From UBA1738 sp045655325 (GTDB lineage Bacteria; Bacillota; Clostridia; UBA1381), in the NCBI GenBank assembly GCA_045655325.1, contig JAZOOY010000049.1, positions 1 to 30,745 on the forward strand: DNA of 30,745 nucleotides, in the 5' to 3' direction. Made by a program: the position numbers and the translations under genes. The notes beneath the pieces are model-generated. The model was not told the DNA's origin. It did not search any database and saw only the letters and a program-made list of their open reading frames with translations. This document shows positions 1 through 7,145 of the stretch, one piece after another; position 1 is the stretch's first letter; the number at the start of each line of letters is the position of its first letter.

Positions 1-366
1 TTTGAAGCAATGAGCCGTGGAGCTAAAGGTGGGACAATTGTTGATATTGACAGAAATTCCATAGCAGTTATAAATAAAAATTTGGATGCGTTGGGATTTG
101 ATAACGTAAAAGTTTTAAACTGTGAAGCTAATAGTTTCATAAAATCTACGAAGGACAAGTTCTCGGTAATTTTCCTTGACCCACCGTATAACAGGGGATT
201 TATTGCTCCTATTATTGAGGGTATTGTGGAAAATGACCTTTTAACAGTCGATGGAATTATCGTTTTGGAGAGTGATTTTTCCGATGAACATAACGATTTT
301 CAAGGGCTGAGCATTTTAAAACAGAGGAAATACGGAAGAAGCTTTGTTACAGTATATGAAAAATGA
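1..366 (+). CDS. rsmD: 16S rRNA (guanine966-N2)-methyltransferase RsmD, 3' part
   Basis: This is the C-terminal part of a gene whose start lies before the window; the frame is open from base 1, so the ATG at 10 is internal. RsmD methylates G966 of 16S rRNA during 30S assembly, using S-adenosylmethionine. The visible part holds an LSRG-like segment (FEAMSRGAKGG), the acidic strand end VDIDRN that binds the cofactor ribose, and the catalytic DPPY motif in FLDPPYNRG near base 180. The end of the frame (YGRSFVTVYEK) is a typical RsmD C-terminus. In many Bacillota rsmD is followed by coaD; here no coaD is seen, and the next gene encodes a coiled-coil protein after a gap of about 170 bases. Identity is confident; only the N-terminal part is missing. 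Confidence 0.9.
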   Translation, partial: FEAMSRGAKGGTIVDIDRNSIAVINKNLDALGFDNVKVLNCEANSFIKSTKDKFSVIFLDPPYNRGFIAPIIEGIVENDLLTVDGIIVLESDFSDEHNDFQGLSILKQRKYGRSFVTVYEK

Positions 367-536
367 TTTATGATAACTTAAAGAATATGAAAAGTGTTTA
401 TGGTGACATATTCAAGGAAAATCATACATCAAGGTAAATTAAATAAGTTGCAAAATATAACGGTGAACCGGGGAGACTGGTTCCACAAAATGTTATTTTG
501 AAAATAAAAGATAAATAGAAGAGGGAGTTTTTGAAG
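367..536. other. Intergenic region with an unexplained hairpin
   Basis: No gene is visible. At 463-486 the arms GTGAACC and GGTTCCAC pair with one bulged C around a loop of nine bases, followed at 486-500 by CAAAAT-GTT-ATTTTG. Neither is followed by a T-run, so neither looks like a terminator. They would lie in the leader of the downstream coiled-coil gene. Confidence 0.4.
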
Positions 537-980
537 ATGGAAATTATGGAAATCACCGACATGATGGAAGAAACTATTGACAAGGCAACAGTAGTTCCAC
601 TAAGTGGCAAAATCGTTGTTGACAAAGAAGATCTTCTTGACTACATCCAGGAAATGCGTCTTGTATTCCCAGATGAAGTTAAGGAAGCAAAATGGGTAAA
701 GGAAGAAAGAGAAAGAATCCTTTCTGAAGCTCAGACTCGTAGCGAAACTATGATTAAGAATGCTGAAGAAAAGGTTGTTCAGATGATCGACGAACACGAA
801 ATCACAAAGCAGGCTGTTGAACAGGCTAACCAGATGGTTAACGATGCTCAGACAAAGGCTATGGAAATCAAAACTGACTGTGACCAGTATGCTGACGATA
901 TCCTAAACGATCTTGAAAAGCGTCTTGACATGCTTCTTCGCAAAGTTCATGACGATAAGGCTTATTTCGAAAGCAAATAA
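537..980 (+). CDS. Conserved coiled-coil protein, function unknown
   Basis: The frame can start at TTG 531, but ATG 537 sits 9 bases after GAGGGAG (521-527) and is preferred, giving 147 residues. The first 50 residues carry a short hydrophobic-acidic segment (VVPLSGKIVVDKEDLLDYI). The remainder (about 50-147) is highly charged with heptad-like spacing and many Ala, Glu and Gln, predicting a long coiled coil; no membrane segment or signal peptide is seen. Proteins of this look are often auto-annotated as ATP-synthase B/H-subunit-like or DivIVA-like, but I see no motif proving either. It is closed by its own terminator (1008-1038), so it is not obviously part of the tsaE operon. A role in division or scaffolding is only a guess. 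Confidence 0.75.
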   Translation: MEIMEITDMMEETIDKATVVPLSGKIVVDKEDLLDYIQEMRLVFPDEVKEAKWVKEERERILSEAQTRSETMIKNAEEKVVQMIDEHEITKQAVEQANQMVNDAQTKAMEIKTDCDQYADDILNDLEKRLDMLLRKVHDDKAYFESK

Positions 981-1007
981 GATTTGAAAATTTATATGTA
1001 TAATTTA

Positions 1008-1038
1008 GGCTATGCCGTATAAGGTATAGCCTTGTTTT
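1008..1038 (+). terminator. Rho-independent terminator after coiled-coil gene
   Basis: A 9-bp stem, GGCTATGCC (1008-1016) with GGTATAGCC (1023-1031) including one G-T wobble, with a six-base loop and then TTGTTTT. Confidence 0.8.
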
Positions 1039-1066
1039 ACTAGTGAGTAAAAATATAGGTGATGGT

Positions 1067-1495
1067 ATGGTTTATAAATCAAACAGTGTAAGAGAAACTG
1101 CGAATATTGCATCAGCTTTTGCTAAAACCTTAAAGCCTGGGGATGTTGTATGCCTTTGGGGCGATTTAGGTGTTGGTAAAACTGCTTTTGCAGGTGGACT
1201 TTCAAAAGGACTTGGCGTTACAGAATACATTTCCAGTCCTACTTTTACAGTAGTAAATTGCTACGACGGAAAGCTTCCGGTTTATCACTTTGACGTTTAT
1301 AGAATATCTGATCCTGAAGAAATGTACGAAATAGGCTATGAAGAGTACGTTTATGGCGATGGCGTTTCAATTATTGAATGGCCACAACTGATTATGGAAA
1401 TCCTGCCGGAAGAAAGATATGACGTTACAATTTCAAAGAACCTAACCGTGCATACAGATTTTCGTGAAATTACTATTGAAAAGCGAGAGAAATAA
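1067..1495 (+). CDS. tsaE: tRNA threonylcarbamoyladenosine biosynthesis ATPase TsaE
   Basis: TsaE is the P-loop ATPase that works with TsaB and TsaD to place threonylcarbamoyl on A37 of ANN-decoding tRNAs in the cytoplasm. The protein shows Walker A GDLGVGKT at residues 32-39, the family segment SSPTFT, then FDVYRI and IIEWP near the C-terminal half. At 142 residues it has normal family length. The open frame begins at GTG 1043, but that codon lies just behind the T-run of the preceding terminator and lacks a ribosome site. ATG 1067 has AGGTGAT directly upstream (short spacing of 3) and matches the usual N-terminus, so I chose it. Its stop overlaps the ATG of tsaB (TAATG), so the two are translationally coupled. 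Confidence 0.92.
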   Translation: MVYKSNSVRETANIASAFAKTLKPGDVVCLWGDLGVGKTAFAGGLSKGLGVTEYISSPTFTVVNCYDGKLPVYHFDVYRISDPEEMYEIGYEEYVYGDGVSIIEWPQLIMEILPEERYDVTISKNLTVHTDFREITIEKREK

Positions 1496-2187
1496 TGAGG
1501 ATTTTAGCTGTAGACACCTCATCAACCGTTGCATCCGCTGCTATTGTTGATGACAACAGGCTTGTTTGCGAATGTGTGCTTAATAATAAATTAACTCATT
1601 CCCAAACCTTAATGCCTATGATAGATGAGGTTTTCAAAAAAAGTGAATTAAAGCCTTGTGATATTGATGTTTTTGCAGTGTCGGAAGGACCGGGCTCTTT
1701 TACTGGTCTCCGAATTGGCGTAACAACAATAAAGGGACTTGCTCATGCGGTAAATAAGCCGGTGTGTGGAGTAAATACTTTAGAAGCACTTGCACATAAC
1801 CTGCCGTTTTGCCCGCATATAATAGCCCCTATTATGGATGCAAGACGTGAACAAGTCTATAATGCCTTTTATAAATGGGAAAACGGCGTTTTAAAAGAAA
1901 TTAAAGAGCCAAGAGCAATAAGTCTTGTTGATTGTATGAAAGAACTTCTAGAGCTTGGCGAAAAGGTAGTATTTTTAGGTGACGGAGTAGCAGTATTCCG
2001 TGACAAGATTAAAGATACATTAAAAAATCAGGCACTTTTTGCACCACAGCTCGCTTGTACTGGGAGAGCGGCTTGCGTTGCGGAAGCTGCTAAAAATAAG
2101 GAAACAAAAAACTATGGAGAGCTTGCGCCGACTTACTTGAGAAAATCTCAGGCGGAGCGTGAAGCAGAAGAAAGGGAGGCAAAATAA
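1495..2187 (+). CDS. tsaB: tRNA threonylcarbamoyladenosine biosynthesis protein TsaB
   Basis: TsaB is the inactive ASKHA-fold partner that dimerises with TsaD in the t6A37 tRNA modification complex. Seen here: the N-terminal strand MRILAVDTSS, the diagnostic GPGSFTGLRIG at residues 65-75, and PIMDARREQVY in the middle; 230 residues is the usual length. It starts inside the tsaE stop codon (TAATG) and ends in the same way on rpiB. In many Firmicutes tsaB is followed by rimI and tsaD; here rpiB follows instead, so those genes must be elsewhere if present. The C-terminus (LRKSQAEREAEERE) is the usual TsaB tail. Confidence 0.93.
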   Translation: MRILAVDTSSTVASAAIVDDNRLVCECVLNNKLTHSQTLMPMIDEVFKKSELKPCDIDVFAVSEGPGSFTGLRIGVTTIKGLAHAVNKPVCGVNTLEALAHNLPFCPHIIAPIMDARREQVYNAFYKWENGVLKEIKEPRAISLVDCMKELLELGEKVVFLGDGVAVFRDKIKDTLKNQALFAPQLACTGRAACVAEAAKNKETKNYGELAPTYLRKSQAEREAEEREAK

Positions 2188-2621
2188 TGCTTGCAATTGG
2201 TTGTGACCACGGTGGATTTGAACTTAAAGGACATATTATGAACCACCTAAAAGAAATTGGTGTAGAATTTAAAGATTTTGGATGCTACGACGAAAATAGC
2301 GTGGACTATCCTGATATTGCCGAAAAAGTAGGTAAGGCAGTAGTTTCAGGTGAATGCGAAAACGGTATTTTGATTTGCGGAACAGGAATCGGTATTTCTA
2401 TTGCAGCAAACAAGATTGACGGAGTTCGTGCTGCACTTTGTGGTGATGTTTATTCTGCTAAAATGACAAAACAGCACAACAATTCAAACATCATTTGCCT
2501 TGGCGGTCGTGTTACAGGCCGTGAACTTGCATTTATGATTGTGGACGCTTGGCTTGGCGCAGAATTTGAAGGTGGAAGACACCAGAATAGAATAGACAAG
2601 ATACATAATCTTGAAAAATAA
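2187..2621 (+). CDS. rpiB: Ribose-5-phosphate isomerase B
   Basis: RpiB interconverts ribose-5-phosphate and ribulose-5-phosphate in the pentose phosphate pathway; some family members act on allose or galactose phosphates. The protein shows the N-terminal IGCDHGG with Asp7/His8, the phosphate loop and base Cys64 in ILICGTGIGISIAANK, and His97 in TKQHNNSNIICLGGR. Its 144 residues match the RpiB/LacAB family. It overlaps the tsaB stop by one base and is the last gene of tsaE-tsaB-rpiB, closed by the terminator at 2632. A LacA/LacB assignment is less likely because there is a single gene and no tagatose pathway around it. Confidence 0.9.
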   Translation: MLAIGCDHGGFELKGHIMNHLKEIGVEFKDFGCYDENSVDYPDIAEKVGKAVVSGECENGILICGTGIGISIAANKIDGVRAALCGDVYSAKMTKQHNNSNIICLGGRVTGRELAFMIVDAWLGAEFEGGRHQNRIDKIHNLEK

Positions 2622-2631
2622 GCAAACTAAA

Positions 2632-2657
2632 AGAGATGCGAAAGCATCTCTTTTTTT
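2632..2657. terminator. Bidirectional terminator between rpiB and apbE
   Basis: Stem AGAGATGC-GAAA-GCATCTCT (2632-2651), followed by seven T on the plus strand and preceded by AAAA, so it can also end apbE transcripts from the other side. The apbE stop codon (2656-2658) lies in the T-run. Confidence 0.9.
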
Positions 2658-3627
2658 AGTATAAAAATTTGTATTTATATGAAAAATCCATTTGCTTAAA
2701 GATGTTTTCTAACTTCTTTGAAAAGTAAACTGTATCGTCAGTTATAAACACGCCCATGGCACCATAGCTTTCAAGCAGTTCGTGACCATCTTCAACACCT
2801 GCAACAAATGCCGCAGTTGAAAGAACGTCCGCAAGTTCTGCGCTCTCGCAAATAACAGTGACGCTGTGAACACCGCTATCTGCAGGATAACCTGTTCTTG
2901 GGTCTAATATGTGATGATAACGCTTGCCGTCAATTTCTACATAACGCTGATAGTCACCGGATGTTACAACCGCAAGGTTTTCAGCGGTAATATAGCCAAT
3001 TACAACGCTTTCATCTTTAGGGCTTTGTATGCCAATCTTCCAGTTTTCACCTGTCAGCTTTTTACCCATAGCATAGGTATTTCCGCCAAGATTAATAAGG
3101 GCAGAGTTGACTCCTTGTTCCAAAAGCTTTTCCTTTAATCTGTCGGTTATATAGCCTTTAGCAATAGCACCAAGATTGATATCGTTAGTATTTTTTGCAA
3201 GCTCGATTTCTTCCTTTGATGGAATAATGTCAGGACTTCCTGAAATGTCCCATAGTTTTATAAGCCTGTCTAAATATATTGAGAAATATTCAGGATGTTT
3301 TCTTGAGAATTCACTTCCTGCAGAAAGCACAGATTGTAAATCTTTTGAAATTTTTATGCCTTTTTTATCATTTCTATTTAGTCTGACAAGGGTAGAGTTT
3401 TCATCATCTGCAGAAAACTCGCTTTGGCAGAATTTCAGATACTCTTCGCAAACAGAAAGAGGCTTATCTGTTTTTGAAATCACAGTTATGTCACAAACTG
3501 TATCAAGATAGTCTGTAAAAGTATTTTTATGCATACGTGCTTTGCTGTTCTGAGTTATAAAAATTATCGCAACAATGCCAAACAGTAATATATAGAAAGC
3601 AATATGCTTTTTTGTGTTGTTTTTCAC
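2656..3627 (-). CDS. apbE: FAD:protein FMN transferase (ApbE)
   Basis: ApbE moves FMN from FAD onto a Thr/Ser of extracytoplasmic flavoproteins such as RnfG/RnfD or NqrB/C. The 323-residue protein has one N-terminal hydrophobic segment (about 8-25) and no lipobox Cys, so it is probably a membrane-anchored outer-face protein. Family motifs are LGAIAKGY (152-159), INLGGN (178-183), VVTSGDYQRY (220-229), HHILDPRTGYPA (238-249) and ADVLSTAAF (266-274). It starts at GTG, which overlaps the rbgA TAG stop by one base, with GGAG about ten bases upstream inside rbgA, so it is the last gene of lepB-rbgA-apbE. Its substrate flavoprotein is not in the window; an Rnf complex elsewhere is the obvious candidate. 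Confidence 0.92.
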   Translation of the reverse strand: MKNNTKKHIAFYILLFGIVAIIFITQNSKARMHKNTFTDYLDTVCDITVISKTDKPLSVCEEYLKFCQSEFSADDENSTLVRLNRNDKKGIKISKDLQSVLSAGSEFSRKHPEYFSIYLDRLIKLWDISGSPDIIPSKEEIELAKNTNDINLGAIAKGYITDRLKEKLLEQGVNSALINLGGNTYAMGKKLTGENWKIGIQSPKDESVVIGYITAENLAVVTSGDYQRYVEIDGKRYHHILDPRTGYPADSGVHSVTVICESAELADVLSTAAFVAGVEDGHELLESYGAMGVFITDDTVYFSKKLENIFKQMDFSYKYKFLY

Positions 3628-4481
3628 TATACCAACTCCGGTTTTTCTAGGGTAATCTTTCCGATTTTACATCCACGTAGTTCATCCACAAGGATATTCG
3701 CGGCACGCTCTGTGTCAATTTCACCGCCTGAAATGACGCATCCACGTTTTCTGCCGATAAGCTCTAAAATTTCGTGGCCTGCAAGACCATCTATATCGTC
3801 AAGCTTGTATCTTTCACAAAGATTTTCTCTGTAGTTATCTCTTAAATATTCAAGCAGGGAATAAGCCAAAAGCTCAATTTCCATAATTTCGTCACGAATA
3901 GCACCCGTATATGCAAGGTTTACCGCAACTTTCTGGTCTTCAAACTTTGGTGGTAAAATACCCGGTGTATCCAAAAGCTCAAGGCCGTTTGCAAGGCGTA
4001 TCCACTGTTTTGTTCGTGTAACACCCGGTCTGTCGCCGGTTTTTGCGCTGGCTTTTCCTGAAAGCTTGTTAATTAAAGTGGATTTTCCAACATTTGGAAT
4101 ACCAACCATCATAATCTTAACGCCGATATTTCTGCCGGAAGCTGCTGCTTTTTCGATTTTCTCCTTAATAAGCTCACGAGCTGCTGGTGCAATTTTGTTA
4201 ATGCCTTGTCCTGTAGCACAGCTTATCGGAAGAACCTTGATACCTTGCTGTTCATACCACTTTGTCCACTTATCAGTAATAGAGTTATCTGCAAGGTCAT
4301 ACTTGTTCATAACAACAAGTCTTGGTTTATTTATAATAATGTCGTCAAAGTTTGGATTTCTTCCGGAAAAAGGGATTCTTGCATCAAGAATTTCAACAAC
4401 TACGTCAATATTCTTAAGGTTCTCTTCAATCATACGGCGGGTTTTTGCCATATGCCCCGGATACCACTGTAAGTTTTGCAT
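3627..4481 (-). CDS. rbgA: Ribosome biogenesis GTPase A (YlqF/RbgA)
   Basis: RbgA is a circularly permuted GTPase needed for a late step of 50S subunit maturation. The permuted motif order is visible: G4 NKYD at residues 59-62, then G1 GIPNVGKS at 127-134, then G3 DTPG at 171-174, with the typical N-terminus WYPGHMAKTRR and a helical C-terminal domain ending GKITLE. Its 284 residues are the normal length. The start ATG has AGGTG upstream. The cluster rplS-(lepB)-rbgA resembles the rplS-ylqF order of B. subtilis, which supports orthology. The gene is coupled to apbE downstream by a one-base overlap. Confidence 0.95.
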   Translation of the reverse strand: MQNLQWYPGHMAKTRRMIEENLKNIDVVVEILDARIPFSGRNPNFDDIIINKPRLVVMNKYDLADNSITDKWTKWYEQQGIKVLPISCATGQGINKIAPAARELIKEKIEKAAASGRNIGVKIMMVGIPNVGKSTLINKLSGKASAKTGDRPGVTRTKQWIRLANGLELLDTPGILPPKFEDQKVAVNLAYTGAIRDEIMEIELLAYSLLEYLRDNYRENLCERYKLDDIDGLAGHEILELIGRKRGCVISGGEIDTERAANILVDELRGCKIGKITLEKPELV

Positions 4482-4617
4482 AATTCACCTCATAAAAAAG
4501 CTCTTGATAAAAGCCCCGCCTGCGGGCGTGGGAATAATGTAGCAATTTTGTTATTACGGAAATTACAACTTAAAAGTAGTAATTTCCTGCATAATAAAAA
4601 TTAGAGACGGAATAAAA
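4482..4617. other. lepB-rbgA intergenic region with three inverted repeats
   Basis: Three structures are packed into 136 bases. GACGGAATAA-AA-TTATTCCGTC at 4606-4627 overlaps the lepB stop. GGAAATTAC (4558-4566) pairs with GTAATTTCC (4579-4587). A GC-rich CCCCGCC-TGCG-GGCG-T-GGG element lies near 4514-4533. On the minus strand the first is followed by TCTCTAATTTTT, a weak terminator or attenuator. Nothing codes here. Confidence 0.5.
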
Positions 4618-5283
4618 TTATTCCGTCTTTCCAATAGCGTTAAATGGCCAAATTCTAAACTGTGATTTACCTTCAATAGCTTCCATAGGTACCTGACCCA
4701 AAGAAGATGAACGAGAGTCAGTACTGTTACCACGGTTATCACCCATAACAAATACGTGTCCTTCTTCAACGGTAACAGGGTAGGAAACACCATAGTCGGT
4801 GATTCGTGTAATTCCATCAAAGTATGGCTCGTAAAGTTCTTTGTCATTCACATATACACGTCCGCCACTGATTGAAACAGTGTCGCCAGGCATTCCGATA
4901 ATACGTTTTACATAATATCTATGCTTTAAGTTTTCAGGAAGTTTAAAATATGCGAAAAACTTTGAAACTGCGTTCATATCTTTGCCTGATTCTTCGTAAT
5001 ATTCTTCTCTGTTTTTATATGCAGAATCAAGAATGATAATATCACCGGCAGCTGGCTTATAGCCAAGCTTTGTTATAACAAGTCTGTCATTGTGAACTAA
5101 AGTTGGGTTCATTGAAGGACCATCAACTCTTACTATATCAAATATATAGCCTTTTATAACTATAACAACTAAAAGGGCAATTACGATGGTATAAAACCAT
5201 TCCCAAACCTCTTTTAGCAGATTAAAATTGCTTTTTGTTTCTTTTACGGAAGAAAGTTCCTGATTTTCATTATTTTCTGTCAT
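4618..5283 (-). CDS. lepB: Signal peptidase I
   Basis: Membrane-bound serine protease that removes signal peptides from exported proteins at the outer face. After a polar 25-residue N-terminus there is one membrane segment (about 30-46). The catalytic Ser57 sits in the VDGPSMNPTL box, the Lys126 base in YYVKRIIGMPGD, and the C-terminal box GHVFVMGDNRGNSTDSR is intact. Length (221) fits Gram-positive SipS-type enzymes. It is the first gene of lepB-rbgA-apbE, with its own promoter after the rplS terminator. It would be expected to process exported proteins such as the cohesin/SLH protein in this window. Confidence 0.95.
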   Translation of the reverse strand: MTENNENQELSSVKETKSNFNLLKEVWEWFYTIVIALLVVIVIKGYIFDIVRVDGPSMNPTLVHNDRLVITKLGYKPAAGDIIILDSAYKNREEYYEESGKDMNAVSKFFAYFKLPENLKHRYYVKRIIGMPGDTVSISGGRVYVNDKELYEPYFDGITRITDYGVSYPVTVEEGHVFVMGDNRGNSTDSRSSSLGQVPMEAIEGKSQFRIWPFNAIGKTE

Positions 5284-5324
5284 TTCAGCACCTCATATAT
5301 GATATAAAAATAAATCTATATTTA

Positions 5325-5352
5325 ATTATATCATAGCAAAAAATAAAATCAA
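5325..5352 (-). promoter_or_regulatory. Promoter of lepB-rbgA-apbE
   Basis: Read on the minus strand: -35 TTGATT (5352-5347), 16 bases, -10 TATAAT (5330-5325). It lies just after the rplS terminator and about 40 bases before lepB. Confidence 0.7.
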
Positions 5353-5364
5353 CAAACAAGCAAA

Positions 5365-5395
5365 AAGGGACACATAAATGCCCCCTTAAACTTAA
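5365..5395 (-). terminator. Terminator after rplS
   Basis: On the minus strand AAGGGGGCA, a short loop, then TGTCCCTT and TTT; an imperfect stem (one wobble, one bulge) directly after the rplS stop. Confidence 0.65.
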
Positions 5396-5412
5396 TTTGT
5401 GAAGAAAGAAAC

Positions 5413-5766
5413 TTAGATTCTTTCCTTAACCTTAGCAGCCTTACCAACTCTGTCACGAAGATAGAATAGTCTAGCACGTCTAACGCGACCTTTTCTCACG
5501 TTTTCAATCTTTTCGATGATAGGTGAGTTAACTGGCCATGTCTTTTCAACACCAACACCGTATGAAAGTCTTCTTACAGTGAAAGTAGCGCCGATTCCGC
5601 TGCCCTGCTTCTTGATAATTGTACCTTCGAACATCTGAGTTCTTGTACGATTACCTTCTACAACCTTCTGATAAACTTTTACGTTGTTACCAACTACAAG
5701 TTCAGGTAGGTCTGTTCTGATTTGGTCTTTTGTCAAAGCGTTAATGATTTCATTTGCGTTCATCAT
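5413..5766 (-). CDS. rplS: 50S ribosomal protein L19
   Basis: L19 sits at the 30S-50S interface of the ribosome. The whole 117-residue sequence is typical: the N-terminal helix, DLPELVVGNNVKVYQKVVEG, FEGTIIKKQG, TFTVRRLSYGVGVEKTWPVNSP and the basic end RVRRARLFYLRDRVGKAAKVKE. The first two codons are both ATG; AGGAGG lies 6 bases before the first, so either may be used. It is transcribed from a strong promoter through a short structured leader that is a candidate for L19 autoregulation, and it has its own terminator before lepB. Confidence 0.97.
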   Translation of the reverse strand: MMNANEIINALTKDQIRTDLPELVVGNNVKVYQKVVEGNRTRTQMFEGTIIKKQGSGIGATFTVRRLSYGVGVEKTWPVNSPIIEKIENVRKGRVRRARLFYLRDRVGKAAKVKERI

Positions 5767-5831
5767 TGAGCCCTCCTTTGTTTATTCAGATGTTCGTGCC
5801 GACCAAGGCAGAGGACCACCCATAATTTAAC
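5767..5831 (-). promoter_or_regulatory. Candidate L19 ribosomal-protein leader
   Basis: The roughly 65-base leader between the rplS promoter and start contains TGCC-TTGGTC-GGCA followed by ACGAACATCTGAATAAA and the AGGAGG site. From memory this resembles the L19 autoregulatory leader known in Bacillota, in which L19 represses its own mRNA. The family call is from recall, not from a covariance search. Confidence 0.5.
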
Positions 5832-5837
5832 TCATGT

Positions 5838-5866
5838 ATTATATCATAGGTTTTTGCAAAAATCAA
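5838..5866 (-). promoter_or_regulatory. Promoter of rplS
   Basis: On the minus strand -35 TTGATT (5866-5861), 17 bases, -10 TATAAT (5843-5838), preceded by an A/T-rich tract. Confidence 0.8.
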
Positions 5867-5988
5867 GAGTTTTTTGGAAAAAAATTAAAGTTTTTTTACC
5901 ATTAAATTTTGCGGAATAAAATATAGTAAAAATCAGTATTATTTATAGATGGACAAAATGTTTTATAGGCTTTTTGGAGGGCTTTATA

Positions 5989-7041
5989 TTGATAAAAGGT
6001 ACAAGAATGATTGTGATAACAAAGGATAAAATTTTAAGGATGTTATTGGTAATTTTATTGGTAATACTATTTTTCGTAGTATGCCTTATTTTAAAGAAAA
6101 ACGTCAATATAAATGCGTTTTCGGAGTATGAAAGTATAATTACAAGTGAAATTGTGCCTGCAAGCAGGGTAGAAGATAAGCAAAAGGAAAGGAAAACACA
6201 GGCAGAAAAAATACTTCAGCATTTTTTTGTTTTAAAAGACAAAAAGGATATTAAAAAAGAAGAAAAGGAAGAATATATAAAACAAGAAGAACAGCCTATT
6301 TTAAGTTCTGAAAGTGTCACTATTGACAAGGGATTCAAGGTTTCAAACAGTACAGGATATCAAATTAACCCACGAGATTTCTTAAATTCTCCATTGGCTT
6401 TTAATATTGATAATAACGGCCCACAGGTACTTATAATGCATACCCACACTACAGAAAGCTATAGCGAAGAAACCTATAATAAAGGTGCACCTGACAGAAA
6501 CCTTGACGAAACAAAAAATATCACTGCTATCGGAAACGCTATGAAAGAGGTGTTTTTAAGGAACGGAATAAATGCTATTCACGATAAAACTGTTCACGAC
6601 TATCCGTCCTACAATGCATCATACCAAAGTGCAGAGGCAACAATACGTAAGAATCTCAATGCTAATAGCGGTATTAAAGTGGTCCTTGACGTTCACCGTG
6701 ATGGTATAACTCGAGAAGACGGGACAAAGGTGAAGCTGGTTACGGATATAAACGGCGAGAAAACAGCACAAATTATGCTTGTTGTGGGAACAAATGTAAA
6801 TCTTAGCCATGACAGGTGGCAGGAAAATTTTAAGCTGGCATCAAAAATACAGGCAAAGGCAATAGATGTTTATCCGTCACTTATGAGACCAATTGACCTT
6901 AGAAAGGAAAGGTTTAATGAACACTTAACTTTGGGGTCTTTGATTGTGGAAGTCGGCTCTAACGGAAACACAATTGAAGAGGCAATTCGTGGCGGTGAAC
7001 GTATAGCCGAAGTAATATCGATGGTACTGAATGGGAAATAA
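5989..7041 (+). CDS. spoIIP: Stage II sporulation protein P (cell-wall amidase/endopeptidase of engulfment)
   Basis: SpoIIP degrades peptidoglycan with SpoIID during forespore engulfment. The protein has an N-terminal membrane anchor (about residues 17-36), a charged Lys/Glu-rich linker, and a C-terminal amidase-like domain. That domain contains LIMHTHTTESYSE (metal-binding His plus Glu), then LDVHRDG, and ends LIVEVGSNGNTIEEA with the second catalytic Glu. The frame opens at TTG 5974, but that codon overlaps the ribosome site GGAGGG (5976-5981). TTG 5989, seven bases after it, is the likeliest start (350 residues); ATG 6007 behind AAAGG is an alternative. Presence of this gene implies an endospore-forming lineage. 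gpr, its usual neighbour in Bacillus, is not here. Confidence 0.88.
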   Translation: MIKGTRMIVITKDKILRMLLVILLVILFFVVCLILKKNVNINAFSEYESIITSEIVPASRVEDKQKERKTQAEKILQHFFVLKDKKDIKKEEKEEYIKQEEQPILSSESVTIDKGFKVSNSTGYQINPRDFLNSPLAFNIDNNGPQVLIMHTHTTESYSEETYNKGAPDRNLDETKNITAIGNAMKEVFLRNGINAIHDKTVHDYPSYNASYQSAEATIRKNLNANSGIKVVLDVHRDGITREDGTKVKLVTDINGEKTAQIMLVVGTNVNLSHDRWQENFKLASKIQAKAIDVYPSLMRPIDLRKERFNEHLTLGSLIVEVGSNGNTIEEAIRGGERIAEVISMVLNGK

Positions 7042-7071
7042 AATTTGTCATTTAGGTAACTTGGAAAAATA

Positions 7072-7101
7072 TTGACTAAACCACATAAAATGTGGTATAA
7101 T
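7072..7101 (+). promoter_or_regulatory. rnjA promoter with a palindrome filling the spacer
   Basis: -35 TTGACT (7072-7077), 18 bases, -10 TATAAT (7096-7101). The spacer contains CCACAT-AAA-ATGTGG (7081-7095), a perfect inverted repeat that looks like an operator. Confidence 0.75.
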
Positions 7102-7145
7102 AAATTTAATTGTTGTGTACGGAAAATAATTATGGAGGTAAAATA

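Noticed and set aside
367..536. A remnant of coaD after rsmD
   Set aside because: No P-loop-like or nucleotidyltransferase motif is readable in any frame of this short stretch.
4563..4847. Minus-strand 94-residue open frame overlapping the lepB end
   Set aside because: It lies in another frame of lepB, whose catalytic motifs prove the real frame.
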